Counted from the first letter of the stretch, positions 19,266-28,785 are shown. The stretch: 64,000 nucleotides of DNA from Bradyrhizobium algeriense (GCF_003062295.1 NZ_PYCN01000019.1:1-64000), one strand, 5' to 3'. Translations and numbers: made by a program. The notes: generated by a model not told the origin, from the sequence alone.

Positions 19266-20354
19266 TTAGCCGCCCAGCATCCGGCTGACGATCCGGGCGG
19301 CGTAGTCCACGGTCGGAATCACCCTTGCATAGTTCAGCCGCGTCGGCCCGATCACGCCGAGAACGCCGACGATGCGGCCCGCGGCATCGCCATAGGGGGC
19401 GATGATGGTGGAGGAACCGGACAGCGAAAACAGCTTGTTCTCCGATCCGATGAAAATCCGCACGCCTTCGGCGCGCTCGGCCCGGCCCAGCAGATCAATC
19501 ACGCCGCGCTTGGTCTCGAGATCGTCGAACAGCGACTTGACGCGTTCGAGATCCTCCAGCGCATGCAGGTCTTCCAGCAAATTGGCGTGGCCGCGCACGA
19601 TCAATTGCCGGTCGTCATTGTCGCCGCCGGACCAGCTCGCGATGCCGGCCGCGATCACCTTCTGCGTCAATTGATCGAGTTCGACGCGGCTCTGCGTCAG
19701 CGCGGTCTCGAGCTCTAACCGCGCTTCGGCGAGCGTACGGCCGAGAATCCGCGCATTGAGGAAGTTGGTCGCTTCCGTCAGCGCCGAAGACGGCACGCCG
19801 GGCGGCAGCGCCAGCACGCGGTTTTCGACCTGGCCGTCTTCGCCGACCAGCACCACCAGCGCGCGTTCCGGCTCCAGCCGGACGAATTCGATGTGTTTGA
19901 GCCGCGAATTCGATTTGGCGGTCAGCACCACGGCGGCGGCGCGGGTCAGGCCGGAGAGCCGCGTCAGCGCCTCGCCGAGCGCCGCCTCGACCGATTGCGC
20001 GCGCCCGACGGATGCAAGCTGGTTCTGGATCGATTCCCGTTCCGGTTCGGTAAGGTCGCCGATCTGCATCAGGGCGTCGACGAAGAACCTCAGCCCGAGT
20101 TCGGTCGGCAACCGCCCGGCCGAGGTATGTGGCGCATAGATCAGCCCGAGGTGCTCGAGGTCCGACATCACATTGCGGACGGAGGCCGGCGACAGCGGCA
20201 CCGCGATCAGCCGCGAAATGTTGCGCGAGCCAACCGGTTCGCCGGTGGCGAGATAACTCTCGACAATTTGACGAAAAATGTCGCGCGAACGCTCGTTGAG
20301 CTGGGCGAGCCCGGCATGCGGCGCGATCAGGCCAATCGGATCGTGGTGGGCCAC
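19266..20354 (-). CDS. hrcA: Heat-inducible transcription repressor HrcA
   Basis: Represses groESL-type operons through CIRCE elements. I choose the GTG at 20354 (VAHHDPIGLIAPHAG) because it matches the known N-terminus and follows a GGGAG site; this gives 362 residues. The winged-helix domain is seen in LNERSRDIFRQIVESYLATG and PASVRNVMSDLEHLGLIYAPHTSAGRLPT. The central and C-terminal GAF-like and oligomerisation parts follow. No CIRCE palindrome is visible in this window, so its targets are elsewhere. It is divergent from rph. Confidence 0.95.
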   Translation of the reverse strand: MAHHDPIGLIAPHAGLAQLNERSRDIFRQIVESYLATGEPVGSRNISRLIAVPLSPASVRNVMSDLEHLGLIYAPHTSAGRLPTELGLRFFVDALMQIGDLTEPERESIQNQLASVGRAQSVEAALGEALTRLSGLTRAAAVVLTAKSNSRLKHIEFVRLEPERALVVLVGEDGQVENRVLALPPGVPSSALTEATNFLNARILGRTLAEARLELETALTQSRVELDQLTQKVIAAGIASWSGGDNDDRQLIVRGHANLLEDLHALEDLERVKSLFDDLETKRGVIDLLGRAERAEGVRIFIGSENKLFSLSGSSTIIAPYGDAAGRIVGVLGVIGPTRLNYARVIPTVDYAARIVSRMLGG

Positions 20355-20510
20355 TGTCAACTCCCTGGACAGCCCTAATTTGTAGCTCCGGCGGCCCAAT
20401 GACAAGCGTTCCCTTTCCCGCCAAACAGGGCCAAAAACCCTTGCCGCTGCGCACGCCCCCACCTACAAGCACCGCAAACGAATTTTCGCTCGATTTCGAA
20501 AGGATTTCCC

Positions 20511-21224
20511 ATGCGGCCAAGCCGCCGTGCGCCCGATCAGCTGCGCCCCGTGTCGCTGGAACGCGGCGTGGTCAAATATGCCGAAGGTTCCTGCATGGTG
20601 AAATTCGGCGACACCCATGTGCTGGTCACCGCCACCCTGGAAGAACGGCTGCCGCCGTGGCTGAAGGGCCAGGGCCGCGGCTGGGTCACCGCCGAATACG
20701 GCATGCTGCCGCGCGCCACCCTGGAACGCACCCGCCGCGAGGCCGCCGCCGGCAAGCAGGGCGGCCGCACCGTCGAAATCCAGCGGCTGATCGGCCGCAG
20801 CTTGCGCGCAGCCGTCGACCTCGAAGCGCTCGGCGAGCGCCAGATCACGGTCGACTGCGACGTGATCCAGGCCGATGGCGGCACCCGCACCGCCTCGATC
20901 ACCGGCGCCTGGGTGGCGCTGGCCGACTGCATCGTGTGGATGAAAAGCCGCAACATGATCAAGGCCAATGTGCTGCGCGACAATGTCGCCGCGATCTCCT
21001 GCGGCATCTATCAGGGCACACCGGTATTGGACCTCGATTATGCCGAGGATTCCGAGGCCGAGACCGATGCCAATTTCGTCATGACCGGCGATGGCCGCAT
21101 CATCGAGGTGCAGGGCACAGCCGAAAAGACGCCGTTCTCGCAGGACGAGTTCCTCGCGCTGATGGAACTGGCGCGCAAGGGTGTCGCGCGTCTGGTGGAC
21201 TTGCAGAAGCTGGCCGTCGCGTAG
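20511..21224 (+). CDS. rph: Ribonuclease PH
   Basis: Phosphorolytic 3' to 5' exoribonuclease that trims tRNA 3' ends. The 237 residues begin MRPSRRAPDQLRPV, with the conserved SCMVKFGDTHVLVTATLEE core, the RxExxxGKQGGRTVEIQRLIGRSLR phosphate-binding segment and the LDLDYAEDSEAETDANFVMT motif. Length is normal. rdgB follows 11 bases downstream, a pairing common in alphaproteobacteria. Confidence 0.96.
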   Translation: MRPSRRAPDQLRPVSLERGVVKYAEGSCMVKFGDTHVLVTATLEERLPPWLKGQGRGWVTAEYGMLPRATLERTRREAAAGKQGGRTVEIQRLIGRSLRAAVDLEALGERQITVDCDVIQADGGTRTASITGAWVALADCIVWMKSRNMIKANVLRDNVAAISCGIYQGTPVLDLDYAEDSEAETDANFVMTGDGRIIEVQGTAEKTPFSQDEFLALMELARKGVARLVDLQKLAVA

Positions 21225-21235
21225 TCTGATCGCAT

Positions 21236-21865
21236 ATGCACCGTCGAATCACCGGCGCCCTCGTGATCGCGACCCACAATCCCGGCAAGCTCGCCGAGAT
21301 GCGGGAATTGCTGGCGCCGCACGGCGTCGAGGCCGTTTCCGCGGGCGACCTGGGTCTGGCTGAGCCCGAGGAAACCGGCCAGACGTTTCGGGCGAATGCG
21401 GCGATCAAGGCGATCGCGGCGGCGCAGGCTTCCCAGCTTCCGGCCTTTGCCGATGATTCCGGCCTCGTCGTCGATGCGCTGGACGGCGCGCCCGGCATCT
21501 ACTCGGCGCGCTGGGCCGGCGAGGGCAAGGATTTCATGGCGGCGATGAGCCGGATCGAACGCCTGCTGCAGGAACGCGGTGCGACCACGCCCGATAAGCG
21601 AAGTGCGCATTTCGTCTCGGCCCTTTGCGTCGCCTGGCCCGACGGTCATCTCGAAGAGGTCGAGGCCCGCGCCGATGGAACTCTGGTATGGCCGCCCCGC
21701 GGCACCGCCGGTTTCGGCTATGATCCGGCGTTCCAGCCCTACGGGCACGTCAGGACCTTTGGCGAGATGACCTCGATCGAGAAACACGGCCTGCCGCCGA
21801 TCGGCCTCGGCCTGTCGCACCGGGCGCGTGCCTTCGTCAAACTGGCGGAGATCTGTCTTGGCTAG
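21236..21865 (+). CDS. rdgB: RdgB/HAM1 non-canonical purine NTP pyrophosphatase
   Basis: Hydrolyses dITP and XTP to their monophosphates, keeping them out of nucleic acids. The 209 residues have the substrate-binding ATHNPGKLAEM motif near the N-terminus, the FADDSGLVVDALDGAPGIYS active-site segment and the GFGYDPAFQP/SHRARA motifs of the family. It overlaps the start of hemW by eight bases, so rph, rdgB and hemW form one operon. Confidence 0.95.
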   Translation: MHRRITGALVIATHNPGKLAEMRELLAPHGVEAVSAGDLGLAEPEETGQTFRANAAIKAIAAAQASQLPAFADDSGLVVDALDGAPGIYSARWAGEGKDFMAAMSRIERLLQERGATTPDKRSAHFVSALCVAWPDGHLEEVEARADGTLVWPPRGTAGFGYDPAFQPYGHVRTFGEMTSIEKHGLPPIGLGLSHRARAFVKLAEICLG

Positions 21866-23030
21866 CTCCGTACGCCATTACGCGAAGCGCGCCGCCTTCG
21901 GCGTCTACGTGCACTGGCCATTCTGCCTGTCGAAGTGCCCCTATTGCGATTTCAACAGCCACGTCCGCCACGCGCCGATCGACGAGGAAAGATTTGCCCG
22001 TGCGTTTGCGCGCGAGATCGAAACCACGGCGGCCCGCGCGCCTGATCGAACCGTCACGTCGATCTTTCTCGGCGGCGGCACGCCGTCGCTGATGCAGCCG
22101 CGAACCGTGGGCTTAATCCTGGATTCGATCGGCAAGCATTGGCGCGTCGCCGACAATGTCGAGGTGACGCTGGAGGCCAATCCGACCAGCGTGGAAGCTA
22201 CGCGGTTTCGCGGCTATCGCGCAGCCGGCGTCAACCGTGTCTCGCTCGGCGTGCAGGCGCTCGATGACGCTTCGCTGAAGGGGCTGGGACGATTGCACAG
22301 CGCGCGCGAGGCGCTGGATGCGGTCGCGATCGCACGCAGCGCGTTCGACCGTTACTCGTTCGACCTGATCTACGCCCGCCCCGACCAGACGCCGCAGATG
22401 TGGGCGGATGAACTCAAGCTCGCGATCTCGGAAGCCGCCGAACATCTCTCGCTCTACCAGCTCACGATCGAGGAAGGCACGCCGTTCTTCGGCCTGCATG
22501 CTGCCGGCAAATTGAAGACCCCGGACGAGGCGGTTGCCCGCGCGCTCTACGATGTGACGCAGGAAGTCTGCGCGCATCATGGCTTGCCGGCCTACGAGAT
22601 TTCCAACCACGCCCGCGCCGGCGCGGCATGCCAGCACAATCTCGTCTATTGGCGCGGTGACGAATATGCCGGCATCGGTCCGGGCGCGCATGGGCGGCTG
22701 GACATCGACGGCGCGAGACATGCGACCGCGACCGAAAAGCGCCCCGAGGCCTGGCTGATGCGCGTCGAGGCCAACGGCCATGGCGTCGTGACCGACGATG
22801 CGCTCAACAGCGAAGAGCGCGCCGATGAATTTTTGCTGATGGGGTTGCGGCTCGCCGAGGGCATCGATCCCAAACGCTATGCCGCGCTGTCAGGCCGCGC
22901 ACTCGACCCGAGCCGGATCGCCGTGCTCCGCGAGGAAGGCGCCATCATCGTCGACGCCGACGGAAGGCTGCGCGTGACGCAGGCAGGATTCCCGGTACTC
23001 GACGCGGTGGTCGCGGATTTGGCGGCGTAG
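21858..23030 (+). CDS. hemW: Radical SAM heme chaperone HemW (coproporphyrinogen III oxidase-like)
   Basis: A 390-residue radical SAM protein with the CxxxCxxC cluster motif CLSKCPYC near residue 25, the GGGTPSLM motif that contacts SAM, and a C-terminal HemN-like domain. HemW transfers heme to respiratory proteins and is not the anaerobic HemN. The start is ambiguous: I use the TTG at 21858, which overlaps the rdgB stop, because the known N-terminus begins close to HYAKRAAFGVYVHWPFC; an ATG at 21828 in the same frame is an alternative. Confidence 0.9.
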   Translation: MASSVRHYAKRAAFGVYVHWPFCLSKCPYCDFNSHVRHAPIDEERFARAFAREIETTAARAPDRTVTSIFLGGGTPSLMQPRTVGLILDSIGKHWRVADNVEVTLEANPTSVEATRFRGYRAAGVNRVSLGVQALDDASLKGLGRLHSAREALDAVAIARSAFDRYSFDLIYARPDQTPQMWADELKLAISEAAEHLSLYQLTIEEGTPFFGLHAAGKLKTPDEAVARALYDVTQEVCAHHGLPAYEISNHARAGAACQHNLVYWRGDEYAGIGPGAHGRLDIDGARHATATEKRPEAWLMRVEANGHGVVTDDALNSEERADEFLLMGLRLAEGIDPKRYAALSGRALDPSRIAVLREEGAIIVDADGRLRVTQAGFPVLDAVVADLAA

Positions 23031-23039
23031 CAGGAAGCC

Positions 23040-23070
23040 GTAGCCCGGATGGAGCGAAGCGCAATCCGGG
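23040..23070. repeat. REP-like palindrome (CCCGGATGGAGCGAAGCG type)
   Basis: CCCGGAT and ATCCGGG arms around a GGAGCGAAGCGC core, right after hemW. Similar copies lie at 39407-39436 and 51807-51841. In all three places it sits 3' of a gene. Confidence 0.7.
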
Positions 23071-23097
23071 AAAAGTCATCGGGCCGCGGCGCGAATC

Positions 23098-24306
23098 CTA
23101 CGCCCCAAAGCTCTTCGGCGATCCCGCAACCGGCGCGCTGCCGCCGCTGGCGACCTTCATCACGGCAAGGCCGCGCTCATTGCTGCCGTCGGAGCGGAAT
23201 CGGAACAGGCCGTCGATGCCGGCAAAGCCCGACGGGTTGGTCAGCGTTTCCGGCGCAAAACGCTGGCTGCCCTGCTTCGATAGCGCGGCGACGAGGGCGA
23301 CCGCGTCATAGGCCAGCGTTGCGGTGCGTACGGGATCGGCGCCGTATTTGGCGCGGTAGCGGCCGGAGAAGGCGCGGAAGCCCGACGGATCCGGCGCGGC
23401 ATAGAGCCCGCCCTGCAGTGGAGCGCTCGCATAGACGCGCGGATTGTCCCACAGCCCGGTGCCGAGCAACTGGATGTTGCGCAAATTCACACCCGCCGCG
23501 ATCAAGGCATCCGCCGTCGCCACGACGGATTCGCCGTCGTCGGCGATGAACAGCGCATCCGCCGAGCCGAGCGACTGCGCCACCGTCCGCGCCGCCGCGG
23601 AACGGTCCGAGGCGTACTTCTCGAAGGCGACGATACGTCCCTTGCGGCCGACCGCCTGCTTGAAGGCTGCTTCCACCACATTGCCGTAGGCGTTGTCGGG
23701 CAAGAGCGCCGCGAAAGATTTCTTTCCGATGCTGGCGGAATAATCGACGATCCGGTTGACGTCGGATTCGGGCAGGAAGCTGAGCAGATAGACGCCGCGT
23801 CCGGCGACGCTCGAGTCGGTCGAGAACGCGATCACCGAAACGCCGCGGGCGCGCGTCAGTTGCGCGGTCGCCGGCACCGAGGCCGCAAACAGCGGACCCA
23901 GAATGATTTCCGCGCCCTCGCCGAGCGCCTGCTGGGTGACCTGCTGGGCGCCTTGCGGAAGGCCGCCGTCATCCTTGATCAGAAGCTGGATGTTCGGATT
24001 CTGGAATTCCGCCAGCGCCATCTCGGCCGCGTTCTTCATCGATTGCGCGGCGACGCCGGCATTGCCGGCGGCCGAGAGCGGCAGGATCAGGCCGACCTTG
24101 ACCTGCCCGGTGCCGACCGCAAGCGGCTGTTGCTGCGGGCCTGGGGGACCCTCGGGCTGGGACGGGCCGAACGGGTTGGAAATCTGGCTGCCGGAGCAGG
24201 CGGCGAGCAGGGGCGCGCCAAGAATAAGGCCGACCGCCGTTCGCCGGGTCGGTCCTGACAGCCGAGCATCCGGGGATCCAGGCTTGGGATTGAGCGGGCC
24301 TACCAT
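23098..24306 (-). CDS. Penicillin-binding protein activator, LppC-like lipoprotein
   Basis: A 402-residue lipoprotein of the periplasmic-binding-protein fold (LpoA/LppC family). A lipobox LLAAC places the lipidated Cys at residue 37 after an unusually long N-terminal extension with a twin-Arg pair. The mature protein has a Pro/Gln-rich linker and a Leu/Ile/Val-binding-type domain beginning VKVGLILPLSAAG. The divergent neighbour rsmI is the usual partner of this family across proteobacteria. It probably stimulates peptidoglycan synthesis from the outer membrane, which is inferred from E. coli LpoA. Confidence 0.85.
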   Translation of the reverse strand: MVGPLNPKPGSPDARLSGPTRRTAVGLILGAPLLAACSGSQISNPFGPSQPEGPPGPQQQPLAVGTGQVKVGLILPLSAAGNAGVAAQSMKNAAEMALAEFQNPNIQLLIKDDGGLPQGAQQVTQQALGEGAEIILGPLFAASVPATAQLTRARGVSVIAFSTDSSVAGRGVYLLSFLPESDVNRIVDYSASIGKKSFAALLPDNAYGNVVEAAFKQAVGRKGRIVAFEKYASDRSAAARTVAQSLGSADALFIADDGESVVATADALIAAGVNLRNIQLLGTGLWDNPRVYASAPLQGGLYAAPDPSGFRAFSGRYRAKYGADPVRTATLAYDAVALVAALSKQGSQRFAPETLTNPSGFAGIDGLFRFRSDGSNERGLAVMKVASGGSAPVAGSPKSFGA

Positions 24307-24538
24307 CTTGTCTCTTCTCTTGACCGACCGCCGTCGGCCAGGATTCCGGCTTTCTGGGCCGAGGCACCTGAACCGCTACTGAACCCACACGCGGGATTCT
24401 GTAATATTGTCGAGGATTAGTTAACCAAAACAAAAGGATTACGGCCCCGCCGCGACATTGCACGTGGCGGGGAACTTCCGCCTTGCCTCCCTCCCGTCGG
24501 ATATGGCGCTGGCACCAAGACCTCTTTAGATTGCCATT

Positions 24539-25516
24539 ATGCGCGCAAAGCCCAGTTCAAACTACGGGTCTGACACCGAACCGGGTTCGGCCAACAGAAC
24601 ATTTTTGATTGGCGGCCATATCCTGAATGCCCCAAAACCGGTTCCCGGCCTCTATCTGGTGGCAACGCCGATCGGCAATCTCGGCGACATTACCTTGCGC
24701 GCGTTGGAGACATTGGCCGGCGTCGACATCATCGCCTGCGAGGATACCCGCATCACCCGCCGCCTGACCGAGCGCTATGCGATCTCGGCCGACCTCAAGC
24801 CGTATCATGAGCACAACGCGGCGATGGCAAGACCGAAAATCCTGGAAAAGCTGGCGCAGGGCGCCTCGATCGCGCTGGTATCGGATGCCGGCACGCCCTT
24901 GATATCGGACCCCGGCTTCAAGCTGGTGCGCGAGGTCTGTGCCGCCGGCCATGCCGTGATCGCAGTGCCGGGCGCGTCCTCGGTGCTGACGGCGCTTGCG
25001 GTCGCCGCATTGCCGACCGATCGATTCTTCTTCGAGGGATTTTTGCCCGCCAAGGAGATCGCGCGGCGGACGCGGCTCACGGAGCTTGCCCGGATCGACG
25101 CTACGCTCGTGATGTTCGAATCCGGCAACCGCGTGCAGGACACCCTCGCCGATCTTTCTGACATCATGGGCGGGCGCGACGCCGCGATCTGCCGCGAGCT
25201 CACCAAACTGCACGAGGAGATCAAGCGTGCGCCGATTGCGGAGTTGGCGAAGGCCGCGGATCAACTGGAAACCCGCGGCGAGTTCGTCCTCGTGGTCGGC
25301 CCGCCGCGCGCCGATGAAGGGATCATGACGCAGCACGATCTCGACAACCTTCTGCGATCTTCGCTTTCGCGCGACAGCGTCAAGGACAGCGTGGCGCACG
25401 CGGTCGAGCTTTCCGGGCGACCGCGCCGCGAGGTCTATGCCCGCGCGCTGGAGCTTGCCAAGGAAACTGACAAGCAAACTGACAAGGAAACCAGAGGCGG
25501 GCATGGCGAAGACTGA
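24539..25516 (+). CDS. rsmI: 16S rRNA (cytidine(1402)-2'-O)-methyltransferase
   Basis: Methylates the ribose of C1402 in 16S rRNA. The 325 residues show the tetrapyrrole-methylase fold: LVATPIGNLGDITLRALE, ACEDTRITRRL, SDAGTPLISDPGFKLV and VPGASSVLTAL. The start at 24539 adds about 30 residues before the conserved core; a downstream start near MNAPKPVPG-like residues cannot be excluded. The 3' end overlaps yraN by 14 bases. Confidence 0.94.
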   Translation: MRAKPSSNYGSDTEPGSANRTFLIGGHILNAPKPVPGLYLVATPIGNLGDITLRALETLAGVDIIACEDTRITRRLTERYAISADLKPYHEHNAAMARPKILEKLAQGASIALVSDAGTPLISDPGFKLVREVCAAGHAVIAVPGASSVLTALAVAALPTDRFFFEGFLPAKEIARRTRLTELARIDATLVMFESGNRVQDTLADLSDIMGGRDAAICRELTKLHEEIKRAPIAELAKAADQLETRGEFVLVVGPPRADEGIMTQHDLDNLLRSSLSRDSVKDSVAHAVELSGRPRREVYARALELAKETDKQTDKETRGGHGED

Positions 25517-25916
25517 CGGCACGTCACCGCCGCGCGCTGGGGCAAAGCTCGCCGCCCCCGAGCGGGTCGCGGCCTTCCGCACCGGGCTTTCGGCCGAAAG
25601 CCGCGCCGCCGCCTTTCTGATGGCCAAAGGCTACCGCATCCTCGCAAAACGCTTCCGCACCCCCTATGGCGAGATCGACCTGGTGGCGAGGAAGCGCAAT
25701 CTGGTCGCCTTCATCGAGGTCAAGGCGAGGGCCACCCTCGACGACGCCGCCTACGCGGTGACGCCGCGCCAGCAGGGGCGCATCATTGATGCCGCGCAAG
25801 GCTGGCTGATGGCGCATCCCGAGCATGCCGAATTTGAGCTGCGATTTGACGCCATCCTGATTGCGCCGCGGCGCCTGCCACGCCATCTGTTAGCGGCGTT
25901 CGACGCCAGCGCTTAG
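25503..25916 (+). CDS. yraN: UPF0102 family protein (YraN)
   Basis: A 137-residue protein of the UPF0102 family, with a restriction-endonuclease-like fold. The motif GEIDLVARKRNLVAFIEVKAR carries the Glu-Asp-Glu-x-Lys constellation of such nucleases. The start at 25503 (MAKTDGTSPP) lies inside the end of rsmI. Function is not established; genome context with rsmI is conserved widely. Confidence 0.9.
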   Translation: MAKTDGTSPPRAGAKLAAPERVAAFRTGLSAESRAAAFLMAKGYRILAKRFRTPYGEIDLVARKRNLVAFIEVKARATLDDAAYAVTPRQQGRIIDAAQGWLMAHPEHAEFELRFDAILIAPRRLPRHLLAAFDASA

Positions 25917-25948
25917 TAAGAACCCCTCCAGAGACCCGGACCCAACCA

Positions 25949-26890
25949 ATGAAACTGAATGTCGCCGTCCAGATGGACCCCATCGCGCGTATCAACATCC
26001 GCGGCGATTCGACCTTCGCGCTGCTCCTGGAAGCGCAAAAGCGCGGCCACAGCATTTCCTATTTCACCCCGGACAAGCTTTCACTGCGCGGCGAGGAGCT
26101 GGTGGCGCCGGTGCAAAAGCTCACCGTGCGCGACGAACTCGGCGACCATTTTACCCTCGGCGAACCCAAACGCGAGCCGATGACCCATTTCGACGTCATC
26201 CTGTTGCGGCAGGAGCCACCGTTCGACATCGCCTACATCACCTCGACGCATTTGCTGGAACGAATCCATCCCAAGACGCTGGTCGTCAACGATCCGGCCA
26301 GCGTGCGCAACGCGCCGGAAAAGATGTTCGTGCTGAACTTTCCGCAGCTGATGCCGCCGACGCTGATCTCGCGCGACCTCGACGAAATCAATTCGTTCCG
26401 CGACGAGCACGGCGCCGTGGTCATGAAGCCGCTGCACGGCCATGGCGGCGCCGCGGTGTTTCGCGTCATGCCGCAGGACATGAATTTTGGTTCGCTGTTC
26501 GACATGTTCTCGGTCACCTTCCGCGAGCCCTGGGTGATCCAGCGCTTCCTGCCCGAGGTGAAGCACGGCGACAAGCGCATCATCCTGGTCGACGGTGAAT
26601 TCGCCGGCGCCGTCAACCGCGTGCCCGCGCCCGACGACTTGCGCTCCAACATGGTGCGCGGCGGCGCAGCCCAGGCCACCGAACTCTCGGAGCGCGAACG
26701 CGAAATCTGCGCAACCCTCGGCCCCGCGCTGCGCGAGCGAGGATTGTTGTTCGTCGGCATCGACGTGATCGACGGCAATCTTACCGAGATCAACGTCACC
26801 TGCCCCACCGGCATCCGCGCCATTGCCAAGCTCGGCGGGCCGGACATCGCGGCAAGGATTTGGGATACCATCGAGAAGAAGCGGAGCTAG
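25949..26890 (+). CDS. gshB: Glutathione synthetase
   Basis: ATP-dependent joining of gamma-glutamylcysteine and glycine. The 313 residues carry the N-terminal VAVQMDPIARINIRGDSTFAL segment, the ATP-grasp core with KPLHGHGGAAVFRV (ATP-binding Gly-rich loop) and the metal-binding VIDGNLTEINVTCPTG at the C-terminus. The start at 25949 follows a CTCCAGAGACC stretch. The next gene begins 43 bases later on the same strand. Confidence 0.95.
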   Translation: MKLNVAVQMDPIARINIRGDSTFALLLEAQKRGHSISYFTPDKLSLRGEELVAPVQKLTVRDELGDHFTLGEPKREPMTHFDVILLRQEPPFDIAYITSTHLLERIHPKTLVVNDPASVRNAPEKMFVLNFPQLMPPTLISRDLDEINSFRDEHGAVVMKPLHGHGGAAVFRVMPQDMNFGSLFDMFSVTFREPWVIQRFLPEVKHGDKRIILVDGEFAGAVNRVPAPDDLRSNMVRGGAAQATELSEREREICATLGPALRERGLLFVGIDVIDGNLTEINVTCPTGIRAIAKLGGPDIAARIWDTIEKKRS

Positions 26891-26933
26891 ATTCTCTTGC
26901 GCCTTTTCAGGCCGGCATGCGCTCGGACGATCC

Positions 26934-28376
26934 ATGACACCGGACTTTGGCAAGCTTCTATCCGGGGTATTTGACCTCGTTCTAGGGGCTATCACCGAGC
27001 CGGGCCCCGCGTCGGAAACGGAAGCCGCTCCCGCAAAGCGGGACTATCGATCGATCGTGAAGCTGATCCACGCGGACGAGCTGCGCGGACTGGCCGCGTT
27101 GCCGAGGTATCAGGATTTCGGGGGCATTCGGCTTGACGAATACGAGCGTGAGCACGCCCGGATAGACCAGCTGAAGCGCGATCATCGCGACGCCATCGCG
27201 GTGCTTGGGAAGGCGATCGCACTCGATCGCGACGACCTCACTTCATATGAGCGCCTTCCGGTCGCGGTCTCACCGTTCTTCTGGCGCAAGCTGCGCAAGA
27301 TCGCCCTTCCGGCCCCGAAATACCAGCAGACCGTCATCAGCGCGTCCGCAGGCGAGATCGTTGACGGACAGCTTGTTGCCCGGGCCGGATGGCTGAAAAG
27401 GAAGGTTACTGTCGAATATAAATGCCCGATGCGGGTCCGGCATCGTGAAGAGATTGAATCCCTGGAAACGAAAATATCGGAATTCAGCGCTTCGGAGAAC
27501 CAGGCCATCGACGAGATTGCGACCAGCCGATTTGCGCATCCCGTCCTGTTCATCTCCCACCGGTGGGAAGCCACTGAACACCCCGACCCGGCCGGACGTC
27601 AGCTCGAAAGGCTTCGGGCGCTCAAAGACTGCTTCATCATCTATGACTACACATCGTTCCCGCAGAAGCCGATGAGCGAATTGGAGGCCAGCGATCTGGA
27701 CATCGTCCTGGACGACATGGGTGCGCTTATTCGCAACGTTGTCGTGATGGACCACCCAAACTATGTCACGCGCGGCTGGTGCATCTATGAATATATCGCC
27801 GGGTGTTTCGAGGGCTCCATTGTCTGCGACGAGATTGGCGATCCGCGATTCGTGGCGCTGAGGGATTGGACGGCATCAAAAGCGCCCATTTCCCAAAACC
27901 TGTTTCGAGACGGCGCCGAGTCACTGATGTCGAATCATCAGGCGCAAAACATCTTCTCGGCCGTGAACGAAATCCTGCCCTCCTTCAAGGCTTCGGAATT
28001 TTCCGTCGAACAGGATCGTGCCAAGGTCAAACGGCTGCTTAAATCCCTCCTGAAGCGGAAGCTGCCGGCAAAAGGCGAGTTTATCCAATACTTCGGAGAG
28101 GCTTCGCGTTCAGCCTGGACCGACGAAGAGCTTGAGGATGCTTTTGAGCACCAGCTGCAGTGGAAGGAAATGGACGTTATATCGGTTGATCCGATACGGC
28201 TGAAGGTCGCTCCCTCTATCTCCGAAGCCGTGAACCGTCGTTACAAAATCGAGAAGGACAAACCCCTTATTCATATTATCTCTGAAATGGGAAATCCCTT
28301 GGCGGCGCTGTTTCGCGAAAAGAAAGAGGACCTCGCCGTCTGGGATGCCATCCGGGCAAGGCGAACGGGCAAATGA
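26934..28376 (+). CDS. TIR-like SHRW/WCxxE domain protein
   Basis: A 480-residue cytosolic protein; I do not know a named family for it. The central region (about 200-295) has the pattern of a TIR-type alpha/beta fold: strand VLFISHRW (S208-W211), PDPAG, strand IIYDYTSFPQ (D238-Q244), an acidic helix, strand VVVMDHPNYV, then RGWCIYE with W282 and E286. In TIR NADases the catalytic Glu sits four residues after that Trp, as here. I know similar SHRW...WCxxE domains mainly from protists and algae. The N-terminal 200 and C-terminal 185 residues are unassigned and largely helical and charged. The start at ATG 26934 avoids overlap with gshB; a longer frame upstream overlaps it. A defence-effector role is inference. 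Confidence 0.7.
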   Translation: MTPDFGKLLSGVFDLVLGAITEPGPASETEAAPAKRDYRSIVKLIHADELRGLAALPRYQDFGGIRLDEYEREHARIDQLKRDHRDAIAVLGKAIALDRDDLTSYERLPVAVSPFFWRKLRKIALPAPKYQQTVISASAGEIVDGQLVARAGWLKRKVTVEYKCPMRVRHREEIESLETKISEFSASENQAIDEIATSRFAHPVLFISHRWEATEHPDPAGRQLERLRALKDCFIIYDYTSFPQKPMSELEASDLDIVLDDMGALIRNVVVMDHPNYVTRGWCIYEYIAGCFEGSIVCDEIGDPRFVALRDWTASKAPISQNLFRDGAESLMSNHQAQNIFSAVNEILPSFKASEFSVEQDRAKVKRLLKSLLKRKLPAKGEFIQYFGEASRSAWTDEELEDAFEHQLQWKEMDVISVDPIRLKVAPSISEAVNRRYKIEKDKPLIHIISEMGNPLAALFREKKEDLAVWDAIRARRTGK

Positions 28377-28785
28377 TCTTCTTTTCGAGCATGGCATAGG
28401 AGAGATTTTCGCCGAGCAAATAGTAGCCTGAAGCGCAGGTGGGAGACTGAGATGGATGATCGAACCGTGAGTTCCGCGAAGGACTGGTGGCCAACGAAAC
28501 GCAGTATTTCGATTTCGCCGATCGGTTTGACCCTGCGCCCTCGCGTGCGCATCTTCTCGAGCGAGTTGCATGAATTGCGTGCGCCTGCTGCCGGGAACCG
28601 AAGAGAAAAGCCGCCGCGTCGCCGACGCGTGGCCCGCCGGATTCCAGAATGCCACATGTGATCCTGTATTCTTCCGTCATTCGGCCATTCTCTCCATCAT
28701 ACGGCCATTCTTTGGACAAAACTGGAGCGTGGTGGCTGGTCGACCGGCTACCTACGGATGACATTGGACGGAAAGGGAAGCGCCA
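28377..28785. other. Non-coding region upstream of the proline-rich membrane protein gene
   Basis: About 400 bases with no convincing gene. It contains two direct copies of CGGCCATTCT spaced 20 bases apart (28682-28691 and 28702-28711), which is two helical turns and could be a tandem operator. The short open frame at 28452-28661 has no recognisable features. Confidence 0.4.

Noticed and set aside
28452..28661. A 69-codon frame upstream of the proline-rich membrane protein gene
   Set aside because: Basic, low-complexity sequence with no ribosome-binding site or similarity.
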